DNA from: Bog-756 sp049517675 | GTDB lineage: Bacteria > Actinomycetota > Acidimicrobiia > Acidimicrobiales > RAAP-2 | Direction: 5' to 3' | Assembly: GCA_049517675.1 (NCBI GenBank) | Contig: JBEKRV010000001.1 | Coordinates: 104,884 to 168,883, forward strand | Length of the DNA: 64,000 nt | In this document: positions 42,573 to 52,306 of the stretch, piece after piece | Position numbering within the stretch: the stretch's first letter is position 1 | How the letters are laid out: every line of letters begins with the position of its first letter | The notes under the pieces: generated by a model | The model's input: the letters and a program-made list of their open reading frames with translations, nothing else | Told to the model about the DNA's origin: nothing | The model's database searches: none | Position numbers and translations under genes: made by a program

Positions 42573-44261
42573 TCACCCCGGGGGCGTGTCCACGATCTCG
42601 GTCGGTCGACCGAAATAGTACCCCTGGGCGAATCCGCAGCCGAGGTCGGCGAGGACTCCGGCCTGAGCCTCGGTCTCCACGCCCTCGGCCACCACCTCTT
42701 GCCCCAGTGCGGAGACCATGTCGATGATCGCCGCCACGATGTGCCGCGCCCGAACGTCCACATCGATGCCGGCGGTGAGGGACCGGTCGATCTTCACAAA
42801 GTCGACCGGGAGGCGTCGCAGGTAGCCGAACGACGAGTAGCCGGTCCCGAAGTCGTCGAGGCCGACCCGGCAGCCGAGCCGTCGGATCTCGCCGATCACG
42901 TCGACCGCGAAGTCGAAGTTCTCCATGAGGAGTGTCTCGGTGACCTCGAAGCCGACCGAGGCCGCAGGGACGCCGTGCGAGGCGAGACCACGTTGGATTC
43001 GCTCGGAGAACCCGGGGGAGGCAAGCTGACGGGCCGAGAGGTTCACCATGATCTCACCGCCCAGACCGCGTGACGCGAGCTGGAGAGCCCGTTCGAAGAT
43101 CCAGTCGCCCAGGGGAAGGATCAGACCGGTCTCCTCGGCGATCGGTACGAATTCGCACGGCGGGCGGGTGATCCCTTCCGAGTGCCAGCGCACCAGCGCC
43201 TCCGACTGCACCGATACCCCGTCGGTGAGCCGCACGATCGGCTGCAGTGCCAGGGTGAATTCGGAGCGGGCCAGGGCGCGTCGGATATCGGATTCGAGCT
43301 CGACCCGGCTGATCAGTGCCTCGAGCATCTCGGCCGACGCAACCTCGACCCGTCCACCTCCGTGCATCTTGGCACCCGACTGCGCAAGTCCCGCATCCCG
43401 CAGCAGCGACTCGCTCGTGGCGCCGGCGTGCCGGTGCGCGATCCCGACGCTGACCGACAGACGGAATTCGTGCCCCGCGATGAACATCGGCTCCGCCGAT
43501 CGGCTCACGCACTGCCAGAGGAGACCCTCCGCCTGGCGGGCATCGGCTCCGGTCAGGAGCAGCGCTACCAGGTTGCCTGCGAACCTTCCGACGACCGTCG
43601 TCAACGGAGTGGCCGATCGGACCCGGCCGGCAAGTGCCCTGAGCGCGGAATCGCCGACACTGGGGCCGAGGGTGTCGTTGATCAATCCGAAGCGGTCGAT
43701 GCCGACGAAGGCCACCGCGAGGTCGGTCTCGCCACGCATCAGCTCGTCGAGCTGGCTCTCCAGACTCGCCCGGTTGGGCAGTCCGGTAACCGAATCGACG
43801 TACGCCACCTCGTGGAGTTGGCGCTGGTGCTCGACCTGTTCGGTGATATCGCGACTCGACAGGAGAATCCCCTCGATATCGGGATCGTCGATCAGGTTGT
43901 TGGCGATCGACTCGAACACGTGCCACTGGTGGGCGAGCTCGTTGCGCAGCCGGTACGTCGCCAGACCGGCGGAGGGCCGCCCGGTTGCGACACGGAGCAG
44001 CTCGCCCCGGACCCGCGACTGGTCCTCGGGATGGACGAACTCGAGCATCCTCCGTCCGATGAGCCAGCTCGGCTCCTGTCCGATCGCGTGTGCAGCGGCC
44101 GGATTCGCATACAGGACCGAGCTGTCACCGGTGAGCACCACCACCGGGGTCAGGAGCTGGTCCACCACCGCGGTGAGCCGTGGCTTGTGCCATTCCGCTT
44201 CTGGCGGCGCGCCTGGAATTCCCACCCGGGCAGTATCGACACAGCCCGCCACCAAGACCAT
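42573..44261 (-). CDS. PAS-GGDEF(degenerate)-EAL signalling protein, probable c-di-GMP phosphodiesterase
   Basis: 562 aa. PAS domain at ~25-145, GGDEF-type domain at ~155-310, EAL domain at ~315-555. The GGDEF active site reads RFAGNLVA instead of RFGGDEF, so cyclase activity is unlikely. The EAL domain keeps SEALVRW, VTETLLMENF, DDFGTGYSSFGYL, VKID and EGVETEAQ, so c-di-GMP hydrolysis is expected. No transmembrane region is evident; start choice is uncertain. It lies downstream of and collinear with a PAS-LuxR regulator (131 bp). Confidence 0.92.
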   Translation of the reverse strand: MVLVAGCVDTARVGIPGAPPEAEWHKPRLTAVVDQLLTPVVVLTGDSSVLYANPAAAHAIGQEPSWLIGRRMLEFVHPEDQSRVRGELLRVATGRPSAGLATYRLRNELAHQWHVFESIANNLIDDPDIEGILLSSRDITEQVEHQRQLHEVAYVDSVTGLPNRASLESQLDELMRGETDLAVAFVGIDRFGLINDTLGPSVGDSALRALAGRVRSATPLTTVVGRFAGNLVALLLTGADARQAEGLLWQCVSRSAEPMFIAGHEFRLSVSVGIAHRHAGATSESLLRDAGLAQSGAKMHGGGRVEVASAEMLEALISRVELESDIRRALARSEFTLALQPIVRLTDGVSVQSEALVRWHSEGITRPPCEFVPIAEETGLILPLGDWIFERALQLASRGLGGEIMVNLSARQLASPGFSERIQRGLASHGVPAASVGFEVTETLLMENFDFAVDVIGEIRRLGCRVGLDDFGTGYSSFGYLRRLPVDFVKIDRSLTAGIDVDVRARHIVAAIIDMVSALGQEVVAEGVETEAQAGVLADLGCGFAQGYYFGRPTEIVDTPPG

Positions 44262-44392
44262 GGGCAGAATGTCCGTTCACCTAGACGGTCGTCACCACGG
44301 TCCCTGCACGGGACGAGCGTCCCCTCCGGGCTCACCGCATCAGGCCGGCCGCTCACGGATGGCCGCGGTCATCCTGGCCGACGGACCCAGGC

Positions 44393-45454
44393 CTATTCGG
44401 TGCCATCCACACACGAGCGCAGGAGCCGCAACAGTTCGGCCTGGGAGTGCACACCCATCTTGGCGTAGATGGCCGACAGATGGTTCCGGACTGTGCTCTG
44501 ACTGACGAACAGATGGGCGGCGATGTCGGAGACCCGCCTACCCTCGGCCAGCAGGGCGAGGGTCTCCCACTCCTTACTGGTCAGCCTGGAGAGTCCGGGA
44601 ATGCCCACGCAGTCGGGAAGGACCATGAGCCGGTTCATGACCCCGGCCGCCGAGATCTCGTTTGCGATCCTCAGGAGGTGCATCTCGAGCTGGGCCGTTC
44701 GATCGTCCCCGTCACCGGAGGGTTCGTCGACAGCGGCCGCGAAGATGGCGAACCCGAATGCCGGTGGGATCGATTCGGACGTCGTGTCGACGAAGAGGAG
44801 CGTGTCGGTCCAGTCACCCGACCGGTGGTGGAGTCGGACACCGACCTTGATGGTGCGCTGGCATTGGCGGGCCTGTTCGATGGCGGTCAGGAGCCTCGGA
44901 GCGTCGGCCGGATGCACGAGACCCAGGAAGGCCTCGCCGATGCACTCCTCGGCCCGCATGCCGAGGAGATCGACGATGTCACGACTGAGCCTGGTGATGC
45001 GCCAGTTCGTGTCCACCGACCCGAGCACCACCCCCGCGGGTGCCGGCCCCCTCGACGTCGCCATCTGCGGATCAGAAGGCGCCGATCCCAGACGGACGAG
45101 GGAGGCGATGCCGATCCGACGTCCCTCGAATTGCATCGCGGTGAACCACAGCTCGAACTTGGTCCCCGGCGCCTTCGCGCTCCGGAATTCACGTACGGCC
45201 TGGTACCCCGCCAGCCAGCCGTCGGCCAGCATCTGCAACGCGCTCGTGGCCGGAACCCGGTACTCGGAAGCGAGCAGATCGACGGCGTCGACTCCTGGGA
45301 GTGATTCGATGTCCACTCCCAGCGAGTCCGCCAGCTCCTGGTTTGCCGCCAGGATCGTCCCGGACGGCAGCTCGACCGCCATGGCAGCCGATTCCGAGGC
45401 GCGGACGATGTCACCGATGGCGTCCACGCTCGGTTGGGAAGGTGATTCCACCAT
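44393..45454 (-). CDS. PAS-containing LuxR-family transcription regulator
   Basis: 353 aa from the ATG at 45454. Two PAS-like segments occupy the N-terminal half (VELPSGTILAANQELADSLG; DTNWRITRLSRDIVDLLGM). The C-terminal LuxR HTH reads LTSKEWETLALLAEGRRVSDIA then STVRNHLSAIYAKMGVHSQ. Such regulators sense small molecules or redox state through PAS and control nearby genes. The adjacent c-di-GMP phosphodiesterase gene is a plausible target or partner. Longer in-frame upstream sequence lacks coding character. Confidence 0.88.
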   Translation of the reverse strand: MVESPSQPSVDAIGDIVRASESAAMAVELPSGTILAANQELADSLGVDIESLPGVDAVDLLASEYRVPATSALQMLADGWLAGYQAVREFRSAKAPGTKFELWFTAMQFEGRRIGIASLVRLGSAPSDPQMATSRGPAPAGVVLGSVDTNWRITRLSRDIVDLLGMRAEECIGEAFLGLVHPADAPRLLTAIEQARQCQRTIKVGVRLHHRSGDWTDTLLFVDTTSESIPPAFGFAIFAAAVDEPSGDGDDRTAQLEMHLLRIANEISAAGVMNRLMVLPDCVGIPGLSRLTSKEWETLALLAEGRRVSDIAAHLFVSQSTVRNHLSAIYAKMGVHSQAELLRLLRSCVDGTE

Positions 45455-45579
45455 CGCTCCCCGACCCGACACCGGCACATCCGGTTCGACGAATCTCAAC
45501 TCTAGGCGAGGAGTTGTGATCGCTCCTGTTTGATCGCTCTTGTTACAGGGGTGGCGACGCGCCGGCGACGGGGTCCTCG

Positions 45580-46929
45580 CTACGGAACCGCTGCCTCGAG
45601 CCGGGTCGTCGACGTGGAACGGACGAATCTGGCGACATCGAATGCGCCGATGGCAACCACGGTGATCGCCAGGACCAACGTGCCGAATGCGGCGACGAAC
45701 TCGTTGCGCGGGTGCAGCGCGACGAAGAAGGCCGTCGCCGCGCACCAGGCCAGCGACCGGACGGGCCAACGGCGGGCCACCAGGTCGAGGAGGAGGACCA
45801 GAACGCTCGCGGCCAGCAGGTAGTACGGGAAGATCACCGACTCGAACACCAGACGGCTACCGGTGCAGACGAGTGCGAGCGCCACCACCACCGCCGGATC
45901 GTCGACCCACGGCAGCCGTCGGCTCGCGGCCCAGATGCAGACGGCGATGGCGAACAACATGGGCGCATCCCTGGCCACAGCCGAGGCGACCGTGCCGTGG
46001 ACGCCCATCAGGCTCAGGACCGTCTGTCCGGTGGCGGCGCCGCCCGCACTGAATCCGCTCAGGTTCTCCAGGGTGGCCCGCGGGTCGACCACGAGGAACG
46101 GGAGGACCCCCGCTCCGAAGACCACGGCTGCGGACACGGCCGTGGTCAGTCGCGGTCGGCGTCCCGGAGTCACCACGAGCGCGGGCACGAGCACCAGCAG
46201 GGCGAACTGTTTGGACAGCACCGCGGCCCCGAAGAGCGTCCCGGCCAGGATCCACCGTCGTCGGAGTATCTGGGACAGTCCACCCAGGGCCAGTCCCAGG
46301 CTCACGATGTCCTGGGGGTGGTACAGCTGCACGATGGCGCTGCTGGCGGCCGGAAGAAAGGCCAGGAACCCCAGAAGGCCGGCCTCCCGGGCCGGCGAGG
46401 CCGACCCGCCAGCGCGCAGCAGGGCCGACGCGCCCAGCGCCAGCGCCAACCACGAGGCCACCCCCAGCACCCCTTGGGCGCGGTACCAGGGAGGAAGGGA
46501 AGGGATCGTGCCGCCGCCCACGGCAACCGTTCGCATGCCGCACACCGGGACACCGGCTGCCGCGCCGTGTCGCGAACCGGCGATGCGGCCGGCCGGCGTG
46601 CACCAGATCGGCGAGCCGACGGCGGAAGGGAATGCAGCCACGAACGGGGCGACCAGGAGGGGGTAGCCGGGCGGATTGGGGAGCGACGTGACGGACGCGG
46701 CGACCCGGAGGTCACCGTCGGCCAGGGCCGAGGTGACTGCGGTCAGTGGAGCCGTGTCACCTCCGGCGGGTGGGCCGAGTCTGATCGCGACGACGCCCAC
46801 GTAGCACCCCGTCGCGGCAGCGAGTAACGCCAGGCTGATCAGCCGCCGGCGGAGCGTACGGCTGTCCCCGCCCGAGGGACCGCCCGCACCGGTGTCCGTC
46901 TCGTTCGCCTGCCCCGAGGTCTCCCCCAT
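45580..46929 (-). CDS. Polytopic membrane protein, probable GT-C type glycosyltransferase
   Basis: 449 aa with about ten hydrophobic segments. After the first membrane helix comes a periplasmic-type loop with GGDTAPLTAVTSALADGDL and PPGYPLLVAPF. This arrangement is seen in GT-C/DUF2029-like polyprenyl-phosphate-sugar-dependent transferases, where an acidic residue in the first loop is catalytic. Start ATG 46929 follows GGAGGAGTGCG. It is divergent from the large polysaccharide-like gene at 47107, suggesting a shared role in cell-surface glycan metabolism. Substrate unknown. Confidence 0.75.
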   Translation of the reverse strand: MGETSGQANETDTGAGGPSGGDSRTLRRRLISLALLAAATGCYVGVVAIRLGPPAGGDTAPLTAVTSALADGDLRVAASVTSLPNPPGYPLLVAPFVAAFPSAVGSPIWCTPAGRIAGSRHGAAAGVPVCGMRTVAVGGGTIPSLPPWYRAQGVLGVASWLALALGASALLRAGGSASPAREAGLLGFLAFLPAASSAIVQLYHPQDIVSLGLALGGLSQILRRRWILAGTLFGAAVLSKQFALLVLVPALVVTPGRRPRLTTAVSAAVVFGAGVLPFLVVDPRATLENLSGFSAGGAATGQTVLSLMGVHGTVASAVARDAPMLFAIAVCIWAASRRLPWVDDPAVVVALALVCTGSRLVFESVIFPYYLLAASVLVLLLDLVARRWPVRSLAWCAATAFFVALHPRNEFVAAFGTLVLAITVVAIGAFDVARFVRSTSTTRLEAAVP

Positions 46930-47106
46930 CGCACTCCTCCGCGCCTCGGGTCCGGCCGATCACCCTATCGGTGCCGGGGGACCGCGGGCGGGTGGGTGTG
47001 TCAAGCTGAACGGCCACGATGCGCCGTGCACACCTCCCCCGCCGGTCCCACGCCGCACCGGCGCCACCATGACCCTCGCTGCCGATCGACCCGGACGGAC
47101 CTGACG

Positions 47107-49515
47107 GTGACGCTCACCGAACAGACCGAAGCCCCCGCGGCGTCGACCGACGATCCGGCGGGCGGCTCCGCCCAGTCCACGACCGTCGTCGCAGCCATGG
47201 CCGCCGTGCTCGTCGGGATCCTCGCCGGCGCCCTCTACCGTCAGGGCACCTTCTACCCGGCCGAGGCCTTCGGCATGGCGGTGCTCTGCGGAATCGCCGC
47301 CGCAGTCATCCTCGTCGGGCACCGCGACCGGTACGGGCTCGTGGTCACCGGGGCGCTCGGAGGGCTGACCGGTTGGTGGCTCGCCCGATCGTTCACCGAG
47401 CACAGCCCGGCCGCCTTCCTGCCCCTGGGGGCGTCCTTCCTGGCATTCCTCGCTGCGTACCTGGTGGTCCGCTGCCTCAGCTCCCGCGACCGGACCCGAC
47501 TGGCCATGTCCATCGTCGCCGTCGGCACCGTCCTGGCCGGCTCCGCCGTCTTCGGTGTCCTCGGACGCTCGACCGCTCTGTCCCAGGACACCGACGGGGT
47601 CTGGCGCGCCTCGACGACACTCACCTACCCGGCGGCCACGGCCGTCGTCTGCGCGGTGTGCCTGCTCCTGGCCATGGCGTTCGGGCAGCGCTCGCCCCTC
47701 GCCCGACTGGCGATCAGCGCCTCGTTCGCCGGCCTCCTGGCCGCTCAGAGCCACTGGGAACTGCTCGCGCTGGGGGCGGGTGCGCTCCTCGTTCCGCGCG
47801 ACCGTTGGCCCGGCACCTTGGCGCCCCTCACCTGTGGGGCGGTGGCCGGCCTGACCGTTGCAGCGTCCTCACGCGGGCCCTCAGCGGGACTGCTCCCGTG
47901 GGTCGTCGTACTCGTTTCGCTCGCCGCCTCCGCGGTACCCGTTCCCCTCCCGGGGTCGCCGGCGGTTCGCCGGGCTGCCACCCTGGCCTGGCTGTGCGTG
48001 GCTGTCGGTAGCTGCGTCGCTGCGCTCCACCTGCATCCCGGGGTTGCCCATCCTGTCGCCGGCCAGAGCCAGACCGACGCCTGGACCGCCTCGGTGGACG
48101 CCTGGCGCTCCTCGGCACTGACCGGGACCGGACCACCTCGCACCTACACGACCACCGGTCCCGTCGGCTCCTACCCCGGGTTCGTGCCGGACACGGTCCT
48201 GACCCTGGCCGCCGACGGGGGGCTCGTCGCCGCGCTCCTCTTCCTCGGGACGGGTGCTGCGGTGGCTGCGTCCATCCGCCGACGCGATCTCCTCACCTCG
48301 TGCGGCGCGGCGGCCGCGGTGGCGTTCGCCGTGGGCGGCGTCGTCGACTTCGCATGGCAGCTTCCGGCCGTCGCCCTTCTCGGCGGGTGCGCAGCCGGTC
48401 TCGCCGCCGTGCCGCTGCCCCGGGCCACCGTCGGCCGGCCGGTCCCGGACCGTTCGGACAGCCGGTTCCTGCCCCTCGGCGCAGCGTCGGTGTGGTCCCT
48501 CGTCGCGATCGCGGTCGTGGCGGTGCAGTTCACCGTCGGCTCGACGCACACGGCCGGCGGTTCCACCCGTCTGGCCGTCACCGAACCACCGCACTCGACG
48601 GACCCGGCGGTACCAGGTCGGGTGATCCTGACCGGGCCCGATCCCACCGACCCCTTCATGCTGAAGATCGGAGGACGGTACTACCTGTACACCAGCGAAG
48701 GGACGACCTTCATGAACGTCCCCCTCCGGACCGGCCCACGGCCCGGCCGGTGGAGCGCTCCGATCGACGTCCTCCCCGTGCTTCCCGCATGGGCCACGGG
48801 TGGCCTCACGTGGGCTCCCGACGTGCAGCGGGTCTCCGGCGGGTGGGCGCTCTACTTCACGTCCCTGGTCAAGGGGATCGTTCCCGAGACCCACTGCATC
48901 GGTTCCGCATTCGCCAGATCGCCGTCGGGGCCCTTCATCCCCACCGCGGTGCCGATCGTGTGCCAGTTGGACCACCGCGGCTCCATCGACGCCCGTGCCT
49001 TCGTCGCTCCGGGGAACCAGCTCGTCCTCCTGTGGAAGTCGGAGGACAACGCCAATCCTTCGGTGCCGGGACCCGACCAGGATGGTCCGACCGGGATCTA
49101 TGCGCAGCCGCTCAGCCCCGACGGGCGCAGGCTCCTCGGACAACCCGTCAAGATCCTCGGACCGTCGGAATCCTGGGAGGGAACCATCGTCGAGGCTCCG
49201 GACATGGTGGAGGCCTGGGGCACGTACTGGCTCTTCTTCTCGGGAAACTGGTACTCCTCACCGTCGTACGGGATCGGCGTGGCCGCGTGTCAGAGTCCGT
49301 TCGGTCCGTGCACCGACCCCGACCCGGCACCCCTCATCGGCTCGAACCTGCAGGGATCCGGACCCGGTGAGGAATCCCTCTTCACCGACGGTGACTCCAC
49401 CTACATTCTCTACAACCCGTTCCACGCCAACGACCCGGGTCCCGTGATCCCCCGACCGGTCGTGATGGCCCGGCTCGGCTTCACACCCCGGGGGCCCTAC
49501 CTGGCCGAGGGGTGA
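47107..49515 (+). CDS. Fusion of an O-antigen-ligase-like membrane domain and a GH43-like beta-propeller
   Basis: 802 aa from the GTG at 47107. The first ~470 residues form about ten transmembrane helices with a large loop (SQTDAWTASVDAWRSSALTG, then a GPPRTYTT region), as in Wzy/O-antigen ligases. After a final anchor (VAIAVVAVQFTVG) the C-terminal ~320 residues look like an exported GH43/GH62-type five-bladed propeller: GPDPTDPFMLKIGGRYYLYTS (candidate base Asp), HRGSIDARAFV (pKa-modulating Asp), WEGTIVEAPDM (acid Glu). It may polymerise or transfer a glycan and trim arabinose/xylose-type sugars (inference). The combination is unusual. Confidence 0.75.
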   Translation: MTLTEQTEAPAASTDDPAGGSAQSTTVVAAMAAVLVGILAGALYRQGTFYPAEAFGMAVLCGIAAAVILVGHRDRYGLVVTGALGGLTGWWLARSFTEHSPAAFLPLGASFLAFLAAYLVVRCLSSRDRTRLAMSIVAVGTVLAGSAVFGVLGRSTALSQDTDGVWRASTTLTYPAATAVVCAVCLLLAMAFGQRSPLARLAISASFAGLLAAQSHWELLALGAGALLVPRDRWPGTLAPLTCGAVAGLTVAASSRGPSAGLLPWVVVLVSLAASAVPVPLPGSPAVRRAATLAWLCVAVGSCVAALHLHPGVAHPVAGQSQTDAWTASVDAWRSSALTGTGPPRTYTTTGPVGSYPGFVPDTVLTLAADGGLVAALLFLGTGAAVAASIRRRDLLTSCGAAAAVAFAVGGVVDFAWQLPAVALLGGCAAGLAAVPLPRATVGRPVPDRSDSRFLPLGAASVWSLVAIAVVAVQFTVGSTHTAGGSTRLAVTEPPHSTDPAVPGRVILTGPDPTDPFMLKIGGRYYLYTSEGTTFMNVPLRTGPRPGRWSAPIDVLPVLPAWATGGLTWAPDVQRVSGGWALYFTSLVKGIVPETHCIGSAFARSPSGPFIPTAVPIVCQLDHRGSIDARAFVAPGNQLVLLWKSEDNANPSVPGPDQDGPTGIYAQPLSPDGRRLLGQPVKILGPSESWEGTIVEAPDMVEAWGTYWLFFSGNWYSSPSYGIGVAACQSPFGPCTDPDPAPLIGSNLQGSGPGEESLFTDGDSTYILYNPFHANDPGPVIPRPVVMARLGFTPRGPYLAEG

Positions 49516-49625
49516 TCCGGCACCGACCGCTCCGTCCGACGTGGTACCGGGCAACAGCGGCGCCACTGGGATAGCGTTCTCGGGTAGCCGGGTCGAGCGT
49601 GACCGGGCGAACGAGGGGAGAACCC

Positions 49626-51500
49626 GTGAGGGGCTGGCGGCGGCAGGTACGACTCGGGATCATCGCGGTGGCGGGCTTCGTCCTCCTGGTCACGGTACTG
49701 CCACAGGTGGCATCCGGAATCGGGCTCGGATCCCTGGCCAACCAGCTCGAGAGCAGCACGTCGTGCAGCGGCAGCTCCGGAAGCTCCGGCTCCGGCGGCG
49801 GCAGCGGGAGTTCCGGCAGCAGCACCTGCTGCCCGGGTAGTTCGGGCAGCGCCAGCGGCTCGGGATCGGCGTCGGGGTCCAGCGGGTGTGCCACCGGGCC
49901 CGGCACCGTGGTCGGGACCGTCACGGTCACCGGCGCGCCGAAAGGGTTCGTGCCCCCCTTCACCGGCGCCGGCGCCTGCCCCGACGTCGGGAGCGTGACG
50001 AACGTGTGCGCCGATCCGATCTACGCGCTCTCCCAGGACGGGAGCTACTCGCTCTCACTCGATCCGGGCACCTGGGTGGTCGACGGGTTCTACGAGAACG
50101 GCGCCTACGGGGGGGTCTTCATCGGTACGCCCAGTGTGGTCACGATCGTCTCGGGTGGGACGCTCGTCCTCAACGTGACCGTCCCGTACTCCAAGCCGGC
50201 CACACTCGACGCCACCGTCACGGTCACGGGCGTGCCCAGTGGCGCTCCACTCCAGGATGTGAGTCTCACCCTCTGCCCGGCCGGGGTGACCGTGTCCGAC
50301 GGGGTGACGCCGCTCACCTGCGTCAGCGGAGGAGGGTCGTCGCCCGTATCCGGATCCTCCGGTTCCTTCACCATGACCGGGCTGCCCCAGGGATCGTGGA
50401 CGGCCTACCCGAGCTACTGCACCGAATTCGGCTGCTCGACCAGCACCGTCGGGGAGGCGGTGACGCTCAGGCCCGGTCGGACCACCCGCGTCCATCTCTC
50501 CACGCCGTTCCTCGTGCCACCGACCGGGTTGCTCGATGCCACGGTGGACGTCCTCGGTGCCCCCGCCGGGTTCGGTGACGCCGTCGGCGTCACCGCATGC
50601 CAGATCGCGCTGACCGGTTCGACGTGTGACGAGGTCGACGGATCCCTCGGGACCCCGCTCTCCATGCTGCTGGGCGACGGAATCTGGGAGGTCGCCGGCG
50701 AGTACATCGATCCCGTGTACGGCAACGCGGTCACCGGTCCCACACAGATCGTCGTCATCCAGGGCGGACAGACCCTCACCCTCACCGAGGACGTCCCCTA
50801 CCAGATCCCGGGGACCGCAGCCGGCTCCATCAGGGTCACCGGGCGCCCGGCCGGGGTGCCGATCACCAGCTACACGGTCACGGCCTGTCCCGCCGACGTC
50901 TCCATCCTCGACCCGTTCCCGTCGTTCTCCTGCGTGACCGAATACTCGGGATCCGGCGCCGAGTTCTACGGTCCGACGGACGCTGCGATGCGTGGGCGTT
51001 CGGCCCACAGGGCCGAGGTGCTCCGGGCCGCGGGGGTCCGGATCAACTCGTACGACCTCCCCTCGCTGACGGCCGGCCAGTGGTCGCTCTCCGTCGGATA
51101 CTCCACGGCCTTCGGTTCGTTCTTCGCTCCGGAGAGTACGACGGTGAACGTGATCGCAGGCCAGACCACCACCACCAAGCTCAGCACCCCGTATCAGGAG
51201 CCGACCGTCGGCGCCGTCACCGGCAAGGTTTCGGTCATCGGCGCCCCGGAGGACTTCCAGGCAGGGGCCATGGCGTGCAGCACGGCGCCGACCGCGGGGA
51301 CGTGCACGGACGAAGTCGACGCCTATCTGGGAACCGATGGTGACTACGCGCTCGACCTGGCCCCAGGCACCTGGTGGGTGTCGGGCGTGGTCTGGGTCTA
51401 CGGACCGACGTCCACCCAGGAGGTCACCACGGCACCCCGCCAGGTCACCGTCTCGGTCGGGGCGCGTACCCGGGAGAACTTCTCCGTCCCGGTCACGTAG
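49626..51500 (+). CDS. Secreted or anchored protein with Ser/Gly/Cys-rich linker and repeated beta-sandwich domains
   Basis: 624 aa, start GTG at 49626 behind GAGGGGAGAACCC. An N-terminal signal anchor (LGIIAVAGFVLLVTVLPQVA) leads into a ~60-residue Ser-Gly tract with Cys pairs. Four to five repeats of ~110 residues follow, each beginning with TVTVTGAP or similar and containing GSYSLSLDPGTW-type strands, reminiscent of carboxypeptidase-regulatory-like/CNA-B folds. Each repeat carries two Cys that probably form disulphides. Likely a cell-surface or exported structural protein; no enzymatic motif. Confidence 0.75.
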   Translation: MRGWRRQVRLGIIAVAGFVLLVTVLPQVASGIGLGSLANQLESSTSCSGSSGSSGSGGGSGSSGSSTCCPGSSGSASGSGSASGSSGCATGPGTVVGTVTVTGAPKGFVPPFTGAGACPDVGSVTNVCADPIYALSQDGSYSLSLDPGTWVVDGFYENGAYGGVFIGTPSVVTIVSGGTLVLNVTVPYSKPATLDATVTVTGVPSGAPLQDVSLTLCPAGVTVSDGVTPLTCVSGGGSSPVSGSSGSFTMTGLPQGSWTAYPSYCTEFGCSTSTVGEAVTLRPGRTTRVHLSTPFLVPPTGLLDATVDVLGAPAGFGDAVGVTACQIALTGSTCDEVDGSLGTPLSMLLGDGIWEVAGEYIDPVYGNAVTGPTQIVVIQGGQTLTLTEDVPYQIPGTAAGSIRVTGRPAGVPITSYTVTACPADVSILDPFPSFSCVTEYSGSGAEFYGPTDAAMRGRSAHRAEVLRAAGVRINSYDLPSLTAGQWSLSVGYSTAFGSFFAPESTTVNVIAGQTTTTKLSTPYQEPTVGAVTGKVSVIGAPEDFQAGAMACSTAPTAGTCTDEVDAYLGTDGDYALDLAPGTWWVSGVVWVYGPTSTQEVTTAPRQVTVSVGARTRENFSVPVT

Positions 51501-51525
51501 CCACCGGGTCCCCGATCGCGCTACG

Positions 51526-52185
51526 TCAGGCCTCCCGACGGTCGGTGAGCTTCGTACCGTCCCACCACTGGACCGGCTTGCCCGGGTTGTTCGGATTCCC
51601 GTACCACCCCGGTGGCAGGCGGATGCCGGAAACGAGGTGTCCGGGAGTACGGGCGACCTCCTGGTCCGACTCGACCTGGAGGACGGGTTCCGCCGATCCC
51701 GGCGGGGTCGTCGAAGCGACCGCAACCGGTGTCGACACCACGACGGGCTCCGGCCGAGCTGCGACCGGAGCCGCAGGGGCGGGCACCGACGGTCGAACCG
51801 GTGGCGTGGATGCCGACGCCGTCACCGCCTCCGGTTCGAACAGCCGAGCCTGCTCGTCCCGTGCGCCGGCCACCGGAGATGCGGTGGCGGCGTGGACGTC
51901 CCCGGTCACCTCGGTGGCGAGGACCGATTGCCTACGGGTCCGGATGGCGAGAGCGAACGACCCGAGGAGCAGAACCGCCCCCAGGACCATCAGGCCGATC
52001 CCGATGTGCGAGACGATCGAGAAGGCGGCACAGCCGCGAGCGGTCACCGCACCCCGGGTGAGCACGACCAGGTTGGTCGAGCAACCGGCCGAGGAGGAGC
52101 TGAACAGTGCGAATGCGAGCGTGCCGGCACCAAGTGCGATGCCGCCCCACAGGTCGCACAGCGTCTGCCCTCGGCCCCGTCCCAT
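51526..52185 (-). CDS. DUF2510 membrane protein
   Basis: 219 aa. Two membrane segments (LWGGIALGAGTLAFALFSS and SHIGIGLMVLGAVLLLGSFAL), a long Ala/Pro/Val-rich linker, and a C-terminal DUF2510 motif (LPPGWYGNPNNPGKPVQWWDGTKLTDRR). Cysteines in the inter-helix loop may pair outside the cell. DUF2510 proteins in actinobacteria are mostly uncharacterised. It is convergent with the preceding secreted-protein gene. Confidence 0.8.
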   Translation of the reverse strand: MGRGRGQTLCDLWGGIALGAGTLAFALFSSSSAGCSTNLVVLTRGAVTARGCAAFSIVSHIGIGLMVLGAVLLLGSFALAIRTRRQSVLATEVTGDVHAATASPVAGARDEQARLFEPEAVTASASTPPVRPSVPAPAAPVAARPEPVVVSTPVAVASTTPPGSAEPVLQVESDQEVARTPGHLVSGIRLPPGWYGNPNNPGKPVQWWDGTKLTDRREA

Positions 52186-52306
52186 ACTCGGCGAACCTAG
52201 TGGACCGGTGGACCGGCGGCCGGATTCGGAGACGGACGACTACGGAGAGTGGGCGGGCAACACCATCCTGCCCCGACGCTGTCCGCAGCGACCGACCGCG
52301 GGTCCC

